Source: Leuconostoc mesenteroides subsp. mesenteroides ATCC 8293 (GTDB lineage Bacteria; Bacillota; Bacilli; Lactobacillales; Lactobacillaceae). Taken from it: a DNA stretch of 64,000 nucleotides. The stretch's first letter is position 1. Each line of letters opens with the position of its first letter. Below, piece by piece: positions 35,858 to 45,906 of the stretch. The notes below the pieces were generated by a model. The model had not been told where the DNA came from and did not search any database. It worked only from the letters and a program-made list of their open reading frames with translations. Made by a program: the position numbers and the translations under genes. Location: positions 713,001-777,000 of the forward strand of contig NC_008531.1 in the NCBI RefSeq assembly GCF_000014445.1, in the 5' to 3' direction.

Positions 35858-38800
35858 ATGTACGCACCGCTTCAAATTTTAAGCAGTTATAGCTTATTAA
35901 AAAATCCAAATACAATTGAACAAATTGTCCAAACGGCAAAGACTCGTGGTTATGAAGCCATTGCACTGGCTGATGTTAATGTAATGTACGGGGCGATAGA
36001 CTGGTTTCGACAAACAAAAAAGCATGGGATTAAACCTTTATTTGGCTTGACATTAATGGTCAACGGACTTGTGAATACTGCCACGCTATTTCCAGTCGTA
36101 CTATTAGCTGAGAATCAAGTAGGCTACCAAAATCTAATGTGGCTATCATCAGCCAAGATGACTAGTCAAGGAGATTTTCAGTGGGAAACAATGGTTAAAC
36201 ACTTAGACGGTATAAACATTGTTTTTCCAACTGACAGTGAGCTCGTTCAGCTCATCTCTTCAGGGTATGAGGAAGTTAATAATTATTGGCACCAACTCCT
36301 CACCCTTGTTGACGAGCGCCATTCTTTTATTGGTATTAATTCGCAAATGGCACCGCAGATACAAGAGAGGTTAGCACAATTTAGCGAACGTACTGGTGGT
36401 CATATGATTGCTTTAGATGATATTGATTATCTTAACTCAGATGATGCTTTCACCACTCAAGTTTTAAAAGCAATTGATGCAAATGTTAAATTGGACGATA
36501 TTAAAATTTTGGCTCAACAACAAGGCTCACATATTTTAAGAGATTTAGCTGTCGTTCAGCAAGAATACCAAGGTACAGAAATACTAAAGACAGCCTATAT
36601 TAATAACGAATTATTGGTATCAAAAAGCAATGTCAGCATTGAATTTAAAGATACAGCTTTACCACCCTTTGAAACACCATCTGGCGTGACCAACGCACAG
36701 TTTTTAGAAACGATTGCTGTCAGTGGATTAAAAAAACGATTGCAAGGGCATAATGTGAGTTTGAACTTGTACGAAGAAAGATTGCAGCACGAATTAAAAA
36801 CCATTGAAGTGTTAGGATTTAGCGATTACTTCCTGATTGTTTGGGACATTGTTAACTTCGCACATAAAAATCACATTCAAACTGGACCAGGACGTGGCTC
36901 TGTCGCTGGATCTTTGGTTGCGTACAGTTTACAAATTACCGATGTAGATCCTTTGCAATTTAACTTGCTATTTGAACGTTTTCTAAATGATGAGCGAGTG
37001 CAAATGCCTGATATTGATATTGATTGGCCACCAAGCAAACGTGAAGAACTATTCACCTACCTTCATCAAAAGTACGGGAAAAGAAATTTTGGTCAAATTA
37101 TTACATTTGGTACTTTAGCTTCTAAACAAGCTCTACGCGATGTTGGTAGGGTGTTTGGATTACCAACCCCGACATTGAGCAAGTTGAGTGCTAGTATACC
37201 TGAAGGAAAAAATGGACGTAAGGTGTCCATTGATGATGCGCTTAAAGCACCACAATTACAGAATGCCCTTCGTGATATTGATAATGGTAGATTGTTATTA
37301 CAAACGGCGTTGAAAATTGAAGGCTTACCAAAAAATTACTCTACACATGCGGCAGGAATTGTACTTAGTGCGAATCCTTTGGTACAAACATTGCCTGTGC
37401 AATCTGGTACGGAGGGACGCTTATTAACACAATTTGAAAAAGATCCGGTTGAACAATTAGGGTTACTTAAAATTGATATTCTAGGACTACAAAATTTAGC
37501 CATTTTAAGCCAGGCACTCTATTATGCTCAAAAAGAGCTACCAGAAGGGTTTGATATTACCAAAATTGCTTTAGATGATGCCAAAACCTTAGCATTATTT
37601 GCTAAAGGCGACACAAATGGGGTTTTCCAATTTGAATCTGCAGGCATTAAAAATGTGTTGCGAAAGCTGAAGCCAGCCACCTTTGAACATATTGTGGCTG
37701 TTAACGCGCTTTATCGTCCTGGTCCTGCACAAAATATTGATAAGTTTATCGCTCGACGCCATGGTAAAGAAGCAGTGACGATCCCAGACCCTAGTTTGAA
37801 ATCTATTTTGGCGCCCACTTTTGGTATTATTGTATATCAAGAGCAAGTTATGCTAGTTGCGGAATCATATGCTGGATTCACGCTAGGTGAGGCGGATGTT
37901 TTACGAAGTGCCATGTCGAAGAAAAAAGTCGACAAAATGCAGAAATTGCATGAACAATTTATTAAAGGCGCTTTAAAAAATGGGCATGATCAAGAACAAG
38001 CAGAACTTATTTTTTCTTATATTGATGAATTCGCTAATTATGGTTTTAATCGTTCTCACGCAGTTGCTTATAGTAAATTGGCTTTTGAACTGGCCTATCT
38101 AAAGGCACATTATCCAGTTGCTTTTTTTACAGCTCTATTAAATGCAAATCTGGGTGAACAGAAAAAAGTGCAACAATATGTTTCTGAAGCCAAAATACGC
38201 GGAATTGTAGTATTAGCGCCAGATGTCAACAAGTCATATAAGTTTTGGACATCTATCGAAAACCAATTACAAATGGGTTTGAATAATATCCGTGGTGTTC
38301 GTACAGACTTTGTGACTGGTGTATTGGAAGAGCGCCAGAATAATGGTTCATTTCAAACAATCCAGTCCTTTGTAAGACGTTTGCCAGATAAAATGCGTAA
38401 ACGAGAAGTGTTAGAGCAGTTAGTATATGCTGGTGCACTTGATTCGTTTGGCTATAATCGACGCGAACTAATCGAAAATATAGCGAGTTTGATTGAAGGT
38501 GCAAGCTTTGGTAACTTAATTTTGGAAGAAACGAAAATTAAGAAGTATGATGATTTTGCTTTGTCTGATCGTCTGAAAAAAGAAAAAGAAGTCATTGGCG
38601 TAAATTTATCAGGTCATCCTTTAGATACATATGTTGATTTCATTTTGGAAAATGGTTTTAGTCAAATAGGAAATGTCGTACAGCCCAGTCAGGTTGAAAA
38701 AATAATCGCAATTGTCGACAGTATTCGCCAGATCCGCACTAAAAAAGGGGATGACATGGCTTTCGTGAAAGTCTCTGATACCACTGGAGAAATTAGTGTA

Positions 38801-39196
38801 ACTATATTCCCACAACTATTTAAAAAAATAAGCAATTTTCTAAAGCCCGGAACAATATTGAGTATTGCTGGTAAATCAGAGCGTGATATGCGGAATGAAA
38901 TCGCTATTGTGGCTAATCATATTAATTTAGCGCCAGAACCCCAGCGCGTTCAATCTATTCAAGGGACCTGGTTTCTTCAGCTTGACGAAAAGCATGACAC
39001 ACCGGAAAGACGTGAGGAAATCAGCCAAATCATGAAAAAACATCATGGCCATAATCCAGTGGTGATTCACTGGCAAAAAGATGGTAAAAATCAAAAACTT
39101 GATCAAGAATTTTGGATGACTAGTGAAACCGTTATCATGCGCGAATTAGCAGCTTTACTAGGCAGTGAGAATATTATTTTTAAACAAACTTACTAA
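35858..39196 (+). CDS. dnaE: DNA polymerase III alpha subunit DnaE
   Basis: This 1112-residue polymerase has, in order, a PHP domain, the C-family polymerase core with GPGRGSVAGSLVAY and the catalytic aspartates in PDIDID (385-389), a tandem HhH region, and a C-terminal OB fold (VDSIRQIRTKKGDDMAF). In Firmicutes DnaE extends primers beside PolC. The PHP domain is degenerate: the N-terminal LQILSSYSLL has lost the usual histidines, so no proofreading is expected. It is followed by pyk. Confidence 0.95.
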   Translation: MYAPLQILSSYSLLKNPNTIEQIVQTAKTRGYEAIALADVNVMYGAIDWFRQTKKHGIKPLFGLTLMVNGLVNTATLFPVVLLAENQVGYQNLMWLSSAKMTSQGDFQWETMVKHLDGINIVFPTDSELVQLISSGYEEVNNYWHQLLTLVDERHSFIGINSQMAPQIQERLAQFSERTGGHMIALDDIDYLNSDDAFTTQVLKAIDANVKLDDIKILAQQQGSHILRDLAVVQQEYQGTEILKTAYINNELLVSKSNVSIEFKDTALPPFETPSGVTNAQFLETIAVSGLKKRLQGHNVSLNLYEERLQHELKTIEVLGFSDYFLIVWDIVNFAHKNHIQTGPGRGSVAGSLVAYSLQITDVDPLQFNLLFERFLNDERVQMPDIDIDWPPSKREELFTYLHQKYGKRNFGQIITFGTLASKQALRDVGRVFGLPTPTLSKLSASIPEGKNGRKVSIDDALKAPQLQNALRDIDNGRLLLQTALKIEGLPKNYSTHAAGIVLSANPLVQTLPVQSGTEGRLLTQFEKDPVEQLGLLKIDILGLQNLAILSQALYYAQKELPEGFDITKIALDDAKTLALFAKGDTNGVFQFESAGIKNVLRKLKPATFEHIVAVNALYRPGPAQNIDKFIARRHGKEAVTIPDPSLKSILAPTFGIIVYQEQVMLVAESYAGFTLGEADVLRSAMSKKKVDKMQKLHEQFIKGALKNGHDQEQAELIFSYIDEFANYGFNRSHAVAYSKLAFELAYLKAHYPVAFFTALLNANLGEQKKVQQYVSEAKIRGIVVLAPDVNKSYKFWTSIENQLQMGLNNIRGVRTDFVTGVLEERQNNGSFQTIQSFVRRLPDKMRKREVLEQLVYAGALDSFGYNRRELIENIASLIEGASFGNLILEETKIKKYDDFALSDRLKKEKEVIGVNLSGHPLDTYVDFILENGFSQIGNVVQPSQVEKIIAIVDSIRQIRTKKGDDMAFVKVSDTTGEISVTIFPQLFKKISNFLKPGTILSIAGKSERDMRNEIAIVANHINLAPEPQRVQSIQGTWFLQLDEKHDTPERREEISQIMKKHHGHNPVVIHWQKDGKNQKLDQEFWMTSETVIMRELAALLGSENIIFKQTY

Positions 39197-39205
39197 TAAT
39201 ATGAC

Positions 39206-39234
39206 TTGTACAAATGGGTCATAATGTATAAAAT
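39206..39234 (+). promoter_or_regulatory. Promoter of pyk
   Basis: TTGTAC (39206-39211) and TAAAAT (39229-39234) are 17 bases apart. A GTTGC-ACAA-GCAAC hairpin (39249-39262) lies in the leader before TAAGGAG. Confidence 0.65.
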
Positions 39235-39291
39235 AGAGATTGGGTAGAGTTGCACAAGCAACAACCAAGATAACTAAGGAGCTATTTAACC

Positions 39292-40713
39292 ATGAAAAAG
39301 ACGAAAATCGTCTCAACACTTGGTCCGTCATCATCTGATGTCGAAACAATCGTAAAGTTAATCCAAGCGGGCGCCAACGTATTCCGTTTTAACTTTTCAC
39401 ACGGTGATCACGAAGAACATTTGGGTCGTATGAATGCTGTTCACGAAGCCGAAAAGATTACTGGTAAGACAGTTGGTATTTTGTTGGACACTAAGGGTGC
39501 TGAAATCCGTACAACAAAGCAAGCTGACGGCAAGATCGAATTCCATACAGGTGACACATTGCGTATTGCAATGGATGAAAACCTTGAAGGAACGAAAGAA
39601 AAAATCGCCGTTACATACGCTGGTTTGTTCGATGATGTTAAAGAAGGTGGACAAGTCTTGTTTGATGATGGGTTGCTTGGTACAACTGTTATCGAAAAAG
39701 ATTCAGCCACTCGCGAATTAGTTGTTCGCGTTGATAATGATGGTATTTTGGGATCACGTAAGGGTGTTAACGCACCTGGTGTTTCAATTAACTTGCCAGG
39801 TATTACTGAAAAAGATGCTGATGACATCCGTTTTGGTTTGGATCACGAAATCAACTATATTGCTGCTTCATTCGTTCGTAAGCCTGAAGATGTGCTTGAA
39901 ATTCGTGGACTATTGAAGGAAAAGAACATGGAACATGTTCAAATTATTCCTAAGATTGAATCACAAGAAGGTATTGACAACCTTGATGCAATTTTGGAAG
40001 TTTCAGATGCCTTGATGGTACCACGTGGTGACATGGGTGTTGAAATTCCTGCTGAAAACGTGCCTTTGGTTCAAAAAGACATGATTCGCAAGATGAACAA
40101 GGCAGGTTTACCTGTTATTACTGCTACACAAATGCTTGACTCAATGGAAGAAAACCCACGTCCTACGCGTGCCGAAGCTTCCGATGTTGCCAACGCTGTG
40201 TTTGATGGTACTGATGCAACAATGTTATCAGGTGAATCAGCTAACGGAGACTATCCAGTTGAATCTGTTGCCACAATGGCTGCTATCGACGAAAAAGCTG
40301 AAACTTCATTGCGCGAAAACGGTCGTCATGAGGATATTTTCTTCGATGAGACTGATTCAACGGAAGCTGTTGCAGCATCTGTTGCTCGTATCGCACGCAA
40401 TGTGAACGCTAAGGCTGTTGTTGTATCAACTAACTCTGGTTACACTGCACGTATGGTTTCAAAGCACCGTCCTGATGTTAACATTTTGGCCGTTACTTAT
40501 TCAGAACGCGTACAACGTGGTTTGACATTGAACTATGGTGTTGTTCCAGTAGTTTATGATGCACCAAAGACTATTGACGAAATGGTTGACTTAGCTAAGA
40601 AGGCCGTAAAAGACCAAGGATTGGCTAATTCAGGTGATACTATTGTTATTGCAGCAGGTGTACCAATGTCACAATCAGGTACAACAAACATGTTGACTGT
40701 TCAAACAGTATAA
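39292..40713 (+). CDS. pyk: Pyruvate kinase
   Basis: This 473-residue enzyme makes pyruvate and ATP from phosphoenolpyruvate. It has KTKIVSTLGPSS, NFSHGDHEEH, the cation/substrate loop MVPRGDMGVE and ITATQMLDSM. It lacks the extra C-terminal phosphohistidine domain found in Bacillus. Codon use is biased to preferred codons (GGT, AAG, GAA), as for a highly expressed gene. Its product feeds the PDH complex encoded at the window start. Confidence 0.96.
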   Translation: MKKTKIVSTLGPSSSDVETIVKLIQAGANVFRFNFSHGDHEEHLGRMNAVHEAEKITGKTVGILLDTKGAEIRTTKQADGKIEFHTGDTLRIAMDENLEGTKEKIAVTYAGLFDDVKEGGQVLFDDGLLGTTVIEKDSATRELVVRVDNDGILGSRKGVNAPGVSINLPGITEKDADDIRFGLDHEINYIAASFVRKPEDVLEIRGLLKEKNMEHVQIIPKIESQEGIDNLDAILEVSDALMVPRGDMGVEIPAENVPLVQKDMIRKMNKAGLPVITATQMLDSMEENPRPTRAEASDVANAVFDGTDATMLSGESANGDYPVESVATMAAIDEKAETSLRENGRHEDIFFDETDSTEAVAASVARIARNVNAKAVVVSTNSGYTARMVSKHRPDVNILAVTYSERVQRGLTLNYGVVPVVYDAPKTIDEMVDLAKKAVKDQGLANSGDTIVIAAGVPMSQSGTTNMLTVQTV

Positions 40714-40733
40714 TAATTCTAGTTTATACTTGT

Positions 40734-40781
40734 AAAAAAGACTATAATGATTTGATTATTCAAATCACTATAGTCTTTTTT
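40734..40781 (+). terminator. Terminator after pyk
   Basis: A long stem (AAAAAAGACTATA...TATAGTCTTTTTT with TGATTTGA/TCAAATCA inside) is followed by T. Confidence 0.9.
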
Positions 40782-40876
40782 AATTTAATGTAAGAAAAGC
40801 TACCACAGTTTAATACCAAAATTTAGCGAACTGCTAATATTAAATTAATAATAAAAAAACAAGTAGGAGTGATTTA

Positions 40877-42073
40877 ATGAACAGTGGTGATTTAGCATGG
40901 GTTTTAGTTTCAGCTGCATTAGTCTGGGTAATGACACCTGGATTAGCCTTGTTCTACGGTGGCTTAGGTGAGCGTAGAAACTTGTTACACACGATGTTTA
41001 TTCCAGTTATGATTATTGGAATTGCTTCGTTAGTATGGTTTGTTGTTGGATATACGTTATCATTTGGTGGTAGTGGAAATGTGATTGGTAATTTTAAACA
41101 TTTGTTCTTAACGAATGTTTCATTCACGCATTCTACTAAAGATTTAACAATTCCTGACGGTGCATTTGCCCTGTTCCAAGGTATGTTTCCGATAATAACA
41201 GCCGCAATTATTACTGGATCCGTCATTGGTCGAGTTAGAATTAAAGCATTGCTCGTATTTATTGCACTTTGGTTGATTTTCATTTACTCACCGTTAGCGC
41301 ACATGGTTTGGGGCGGTGGCTTCTTGGCTCAGTTAGGCGCAATTGATTTTGCTGGTGGAACTGTTGTTCATATTTCTAGTGGTGTAACTGGATTGGTGCT
41401 GGCTTTGATGATTGGACATCGTCATATTGACAAGCACATACCTGTACGACCTTCTTATGTTTTGATTGGTGGCGCTTTGTTATGGGTTGGATGGTTTGGT
41501 TTCAACTCTGGATCAGCTCTTGCAGCAAATGGCACAGCTGTTCTAGCATTAGTTAACACATGGTTAGCATCAGCGGCAGCTGTATTGACTTGGGGTCTTG
41601 TTGAATATAAGTATCATGGACGTGCTACATTATCCGGTATTACTAGTGGTGGTGTTGCTGGTCTAGTTGCTATTACGCCTGCTGCTGGTTTTGTGGCACC
41701 ATGGGCAGCTGTAGTGATGGGACTCTTAGCTGGTTTTATAGGCTTTGCTGGTATCACATTTGTTAAAAATAGTTTTGGATATGATGATACATTAGATGCT
41801 TTTGGTATTCATGGTATTGGCGGCGCCGTGGGTGCAATATTGACAGGTGTATTTGCTGATAAAAGTGTTGGCGGTGTTGCTGGTCTAATCAACGGGAATA
41901 TATCATTGGTTGGTAAGCAGTTAGTCGCAATTTTATTTACTATCGCATTTGCTGCGATTGGCACATATGTTTTAGCTAAAATAACAGAACTCATTGCTGC
42001 ACCACTGCGTTTGACAGCTGATGAAGAAGCTGAAGGTTATGACGCAATTATGCATGATTTGACTGTGGAATAA
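40877..42073 (+). CDS. amt: Ammonium transporter
   Basis: This 398-residue Amt protein has about eleven membrane helices. It has the conserved N-terminal LVWVMTPGLALFYGGL, the DFAGGTVVHISSG with Asp and the first pore His, and GIHGIGGAVGAILTG with the second pore His. Unlike many bacteria, no PII (glnK) gene follows; amt has its own terminator. It imports ammonium. Confidence 0.94.
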   Translation: MNSGDLAWVLVSAALVWVMTPGLALFYGGLGERRNLLHTMFIPVMIIGIASLVWFVVGYTLSFGGSGNVIGNFKHLFLTNVSFTHSTKDLTIPDGAFALFQGMFPIITAAIITGSVIGRVRIKALLVFIALWLIFIYSPLAHMVWGGGFLAQLGAIDFAGGTVVHISSGVTGLVLALMIGHRHIDKHIPVRPSYVLIGGALLWVGWFGFNSGSALAANGTAVLALVNTWLASAAAVLTWGLVEYKYHGRATLSGITSGGVAGLVAITPAAGFVAPWAAVVMGLLAGFIGFAGITFVKNSFGYDDTLDAFGIHGIGGAVGAILTGVFADKSVGGVAGLINGNISLVGKQLVAILFTIAFAAIGTYVLAKITELIAAPLRLTADEEAEGYDAIMHDLTVE

Positions 42074-42094
42074 AGGACAATGGTCCTTTTTATT
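42072..42094 (+). terminator. Terminator after amt
   Basis: AAAGGAC pairs with GTCCTTT around a 4-base loop, followed by T. Confidence 0.7.
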
Positions 42095-42176
42095 TTGCCT
42101 GATATTTAGTGCATAAACTACCATCAATCACGGCAATATGGTAGAATAAAGGAAACATATAAAGGGGATTTGCTTT

Positions 42177-43169
42177 TTGACAGCACAAGTTCAGCAAATT
42201 TTTACATTTGAAAATGTGGAGCAACAGACTAAGTTGCTTGGCGTTAATGATAATTTTTTACAGTTAATCGAAGAAGGACTAACTGTGCGACTTCATGCTC
42301 GTGGTGACCAAATGACCATCTCAGGTGATGAGGATAAAGTGCCATTAGCTAAAGCTGTACTACGCGAATTAACTAGATTAATTAAGCATCAAATTAATAT
42401 ATCCGATACTGACGTTGTGAGTGCAATAACAATGGCACAGCGTGGAACATTGGAATATTTTGGTGACCTATACTCTGAAGTACTAATTCGTGATAATAAA
42501 GGGCGTTCCGTTCACGTTAAAAATTTAGGTCAACGCCAGTACGTCCAATCAATTCGTAAAAATGATGTCACGTTCGGCATCGGACCGGCTGGAACAGGAA
42601 AGACTTTTTTAGCAGTTGTTATGGCAATATCAGCCTTGAAGCGTGGTGACGTCGAAAGAATTATTATCACACGTCCTGCTGTTGAAGCAGGTGAGTCACT
42701 AGGATTTCTTCCAGGTGATCTGAAAGAAAAAGTAGATCCATATATGCGTCCTATTTACGATGCTATGAATGCATTAATTGGCGCGGAACAGACCCAGCGG
42801 TTAATGGAGCGTGGTGTGGTCGAAATTGCGCCACTGGCCTATATGCGTGGTCGAACATTGGATGATGCATTTATTATTCTAGATGAAGCACAAAATACAA
42901 CGAATCAACAAATGAAAATGTTCCTAACGCGTTTTGGATTTGGCTCAAAAATGATTATTAATGGGGACATCTCTCAAATCGATTTACCATATGGTGCAAA
43001 ATCCGGGCTCATTTCGGTCCAACGTATTTTGAAAGACGTGAATCATGTATCGTTTATTCATTTTGGTAGTGCCGATGTGGTTCGTCATCCGGTTGTCGGT
43101 CTAATAGTTGGTGCCTATGAAGCAGCTGAGAAAAAATTAGCCGAATTAAAAAAGGAGCAAATTAACTAA
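42177..43169 (+). CDS. phoH: PhoH-like ATPase
   Basis: This 330-residue protein has a short KH-like N-terminal part (about 1-100). The PhoH P-loop domain follows, with Walker A GPAGTGKTFLAV near residue 139 and Walker B FIILDEAQN. It is probably an RNA-linked ATPase or helicase; it is nearly always next to ybeY. Translation starts at TTG 42177 with AAAGGGGA upstream. Its stop overlaps the ybeY start by one base. Confidence 0.92.
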   Translation: MTAQVQQIFTFENVEQQTKLLGVNDNFLQLIEEGLTVRLHARGDQMTISGDEDKVPLAKAVLRELTRLIKHQINISDTDVVSAITMAQRGTLEYFGDLYSEVLIRDNKGRSVHVKNLGQRQYVQSIRKNDVTFGIGPAGTGKTFLAVVMAISALKRGDVERIIITRPAVEAGESLGFLPGDLKEKVDPYMRPIYDAMNALIGAEQTQRLMERGVVEIAPLAYMRGRTLDDAFIILDEAQNTTNQQMKMFLTRFGFGSKMIINGDISQIDLPYGAKSGLISVQRILKDVNHVSFIHFGSADVVRHPVVGLIVGAYEAAEKKLAELKKEQIN

Positions 43170-43651
43170 TGGATTTGGCTATTATTGACCAAACAAAAGC
43201 TGGTGTTAATCAATATCATCAGGATCTGGTTCGTTGTGTACTAGATTATGCTGGCAAATATTTGGAATTGCCAGATAATACAGAAATGTCTGTAACATTT
43301 ATGAACAATGAAGAAATTCATCAATACAATAAAAAATATCGTGGTATAGACAAACCCACTGACGTCATTAGTTTCGCAATTGAGGAAGACGGTGATGATC
43401 TTCCGGTTTTACCAGACGAATTGATGGATGCCGAGTTAGCGAAAAATATTGGTGATATCCTGGTTTCTGTGGATATTATTAATTCTCAGGCAGAGTACTT
43501 GGGGCATAGCTATGAACGTGAGTTAGGCTTCCTAGTGGTGCATGGCTTCTTACATTTGAATGGATATGATCATATGTTAGGCGATGCAGAAGAAAAAGAA
43601 ATGTTTGATTTACAACGAGAGATTTTAGATAATTATGGCCTCAAAAGATAA
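43169..43651 (+). CDS. ybeY: Endoribonuclease YbeY (rRNA maturation)
   Basis: This 160-residue zinc enzyme carries the HGFLHLNGYDH motif with ligands His125, His129 and His135. It acts in 16S rRNA 3' end maturation and ribosome quality control. Other family features are EIHQYNKKYRGIDKPTDVISF and GDILVSVD. It overlaps dgkA by 17 bases. Confidence 0.94.
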   Translation: MDLAIIDQTKAGVNQYHQDLVRCVLDYAGKYLELPDNTEMSVTFMNNEEIHQYNKKYRGIDKPTDVISFAIEEDGDDLPVLPDELMDAELAKNIGDILVSVDIINSQAEYLGHSYERELGFLVVHGFLHLNGYDHMLGDAEEKEMFDLQREILDNYGLKR

Positions 43652-44102
43652 AAAGCTAGAAGGTGCGCCTAAAGACTACAATAAAAAAGTACAACGAAAC
43701 AGTACATTTTTTCGAGCCATGAGAAACTCTTTGCACGGTATTTGGCTGATACTAGTCAGAGAACGCAACATGCGAATACATATCTTGCTAGGATTTCTCA
43801 TTTTGCTTGTGGGCTTACATCTTGGCTTAAACCGTGCAGATTGGTTGTGGGTTGCGGTCGCAGTATTTACAGTGATATCGAGTGAGTTTTTGAACACGAT
43901 TATTGAAGCTGTGGTTGATTTGGTTGTCGAAAAAAGATATCATCCACTTGCCGGGCTGGCAAAAGATGTCGCTGCTGGTGGCGTTTTAGTTGCCGTGGGT
44001 TTTGAAATTATTATCTTATTGATTGTATTTCAACCTTATGTTTGGCGGCATTTTGGTATTGTTACCAATTTTTCACAATTTATTCATGACTTTAGTAAAT
44101 AA
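43635..44102 (+). CDS. dgkA: Undecaprenol/diacylglycerol kinase
   Basis: This 155-residue membrane kinase has three or four helices and the family motif [16 protein letters not shown] with the catalytic Glu. Gram-positive DgkA phosphorylates undecaprenol to recycle the cell-wall lipid carrier. The first ~35 residues are basic. The last helix extends beyond the usual length. It sits in the conserved phoH-ybeY-dgkA-era order. Confidence 0.9.
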
Positions 44103-44111
44103 AACACATAC

Positions 44112-44143
44112 AGGAGAATGCGGCCAAAGACCGTATATATATT
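44112..44143 (+). promoter_or_regulatory. Split ribosome-binding region of era
   Basis: The only AGGAG (44112-44116) lies 27 bases before the era ATG. Between them TGCGG (44119-44123) and CCGTA (44131-44135) can pair, which would reduce the effective spacing to about 10 bases. Confidence 0.4.
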
Positions 44144-45055
44144 ATGACAGAATCTACTTTTAAATCAGGATTTGTGGCGATTATTGGTCGTCCAAATGTT
44201 GGTAAATCGACGCTTTTGAACCGCATCGTTGGCGAAAAAATTGCCATTATGTCAGATAAAGCACAAACTACCCGTAATAAAATACAAGGCATCTATACAA
44301 CGGATGATGCACAAGTTGTGTTCATTGACACGCCAGGTGTACATAAACCACAAAATTCACTCGGTGATTTTATGGTAAAATCTGCATTTTCTGCGCTTCA
44401 TGAGGCAGATGCAATCTGGTTTGTGGTAGATGCTTCAATGGCACGTGGTCGTGGTGACGATTTCATTATTGACCGGTTACAAGAAGTTAAAAATACACCA
44501 ATTTATTTACTAATTAACAAAGTTGATTTATTAGCGCCAAATGACTTGCTTGATGTTATTGCTAGCTATCAGAATGATGCGCCTGAGTGGGCTGAAGTAT
44601 TTCCAATTTCTGCCACAGAGGGTGATAATGTTCCAGAGTTGTTGGACAATATTGTGTCTCACTTGGATGAAGGGCCTCAATATTTCGATGCAGACCAATT
44701 AACGGATCACCCTGAACGTTTTGTTATTGGAGAATTAATTCGCGAAAAGGTATTGCAGTTAACACGTCAAGAGGTACCACATTCAGTTGCTGTCGTTATC
44801 GACAAAATTGCTCGTGAAAATGAAGAAAAAATTCATATTCAGGCATCAATTATTGTTGAACGACCAACACAGAAGAATATCATCATTGGTAAACAGGGTG
44901 CGATGATCAAAGATATTGGTACGAGGGCGCGCAAGGACATTGAACGCTTACTCGGGGACAAAGTTTTCCTTGAAACTTGGGTTAAGGTTGAGCCTCGCTG
45001 GCGTGACCGACCACAAGCTTTGCAGACATTAGGATATCGTCAAGAAGATTACTAA
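44144..45055 (+). CDS. era: GTPase Era
   Basis: This 303-residue protein joins a Ras-like GTPase domain to a C-terminal KH domain. The GTPase has G1 [10 protein letters not shown]3 DTPGVHKP and G4 NKVD. The KH domain has [22 protein letters not shown] near 240-262. It binds 16S rRNA during 30S assembly. Its ribosome site is unusually far upstream. Confidence 0.95.
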
Positions 45056-45124
45056 AATGATGCTGTATCAAAGCACCGTGTTGTCATAAAGAAAAATTTT
45101 GGCGATTGATTTAGTGGAGTCATT

Positions 45125-45904
45125 ATGGCAATTATTCGTGGCATTGTATTATATACACGACAATATAAAGATAATGATTTATTAGTTCGCATACTAACGG
45201 AAACGTACGGCATGCGAACTTTTTTGGCGCGAGGTGCAAAGAAAGCTACTTCTAAACTCTCAGCTGGTACACAACCTTACACAATTGTAACTTTTGATGG
45301 TGCTCTACCGAAACGAGAAACCGGACTAGGTTACATGAATGATGTTCAAGATATAAAAGTATATTCACGGCTTATCGAAGATATCGAAGCAAATGCCTAT
45401 GCTGCGCTGATTGCTAGTTTAATTGATGCTTCCTTTGAAGAAGGGGAAAAGATAACACGCTGGTATAATCAACTTTATGTCGCGCTACAGAAACTAGATG
45501 AGGGACTCGATCCTCAAATTATTGCTAATATTTTTGAAATTCAATTACTTGTTCCTCTAGGGGTGGCGCCAAACTTAAGGGCTGATCCGATTACAGGTCA
45601 AGTAGATGGGAAATTTGATTATTCTGAAAAGTACAATGGCATTATTTCAGAACATCATTTTAATCTGGACGATCAGCGATTAATGCTTGATCAAAAAACT
45701 GTGTTTTATTTACGTCAATTTAGCGTCATTGATATGCGCCAAGTACATGACATCAAAATGTCAGCAATCACCAAACGTGGTTTGCAACGTGTAATTGACT
45801 ATATTTACGAAAAACAAGTTGGTTTGAAGCCACGTGCAAAATCATTTATTGAGCAAATGCATTCGTGGCAAAATACGTTAGTTAATTTTAGAAGGAATAA
45901 GTAA
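45125..45904 (+). CDS. recO: DNA repair protein RecO
   Basis: This 259-residue protein has the N-terminal OB fold of RecO (IIRGIVLYTRQYKDNDLLVRILTE) and a helical C-terminal domain. It helps load RecA with RecR. The zinc-finger cysteines seen in some RecO proteins are absent. TGGAG lies upstream of ATG 45125. The next gene follows after 2 bases. Confidence 0.92.
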   Translation: MAIIRGIVLYTRQYKDNDLLVRILTETYGMRTFLARGAKKATSKLSAGTQPYTIVTFDGALPKRETGLGYMNDVQDIKVYSRLIEDIEANAYAALIASLIDASFEEGEKITRWYNQLYVALQKLDEGLDPQIIANIFEIQLLVPLGVAPNLRADPITGQVDGKFDYSEKYNGIISEHHFNLDDQRLMLDQKTVFYLRQFSVIDMRQVHDIKMSAITKRGLQRVIDYIYEKQVGLKPRAKSFIEQMHSWQNTLVNFRRNK

Positions 45905-45906
45905 TC

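Noticed and set aside
44118..44146. Nine-codon leader peptide overlapping the era start
   Set aside because: Its ATG is only one base from the AGGAG, too close for normal initiation; a bridging hairpin explains the spacing better.
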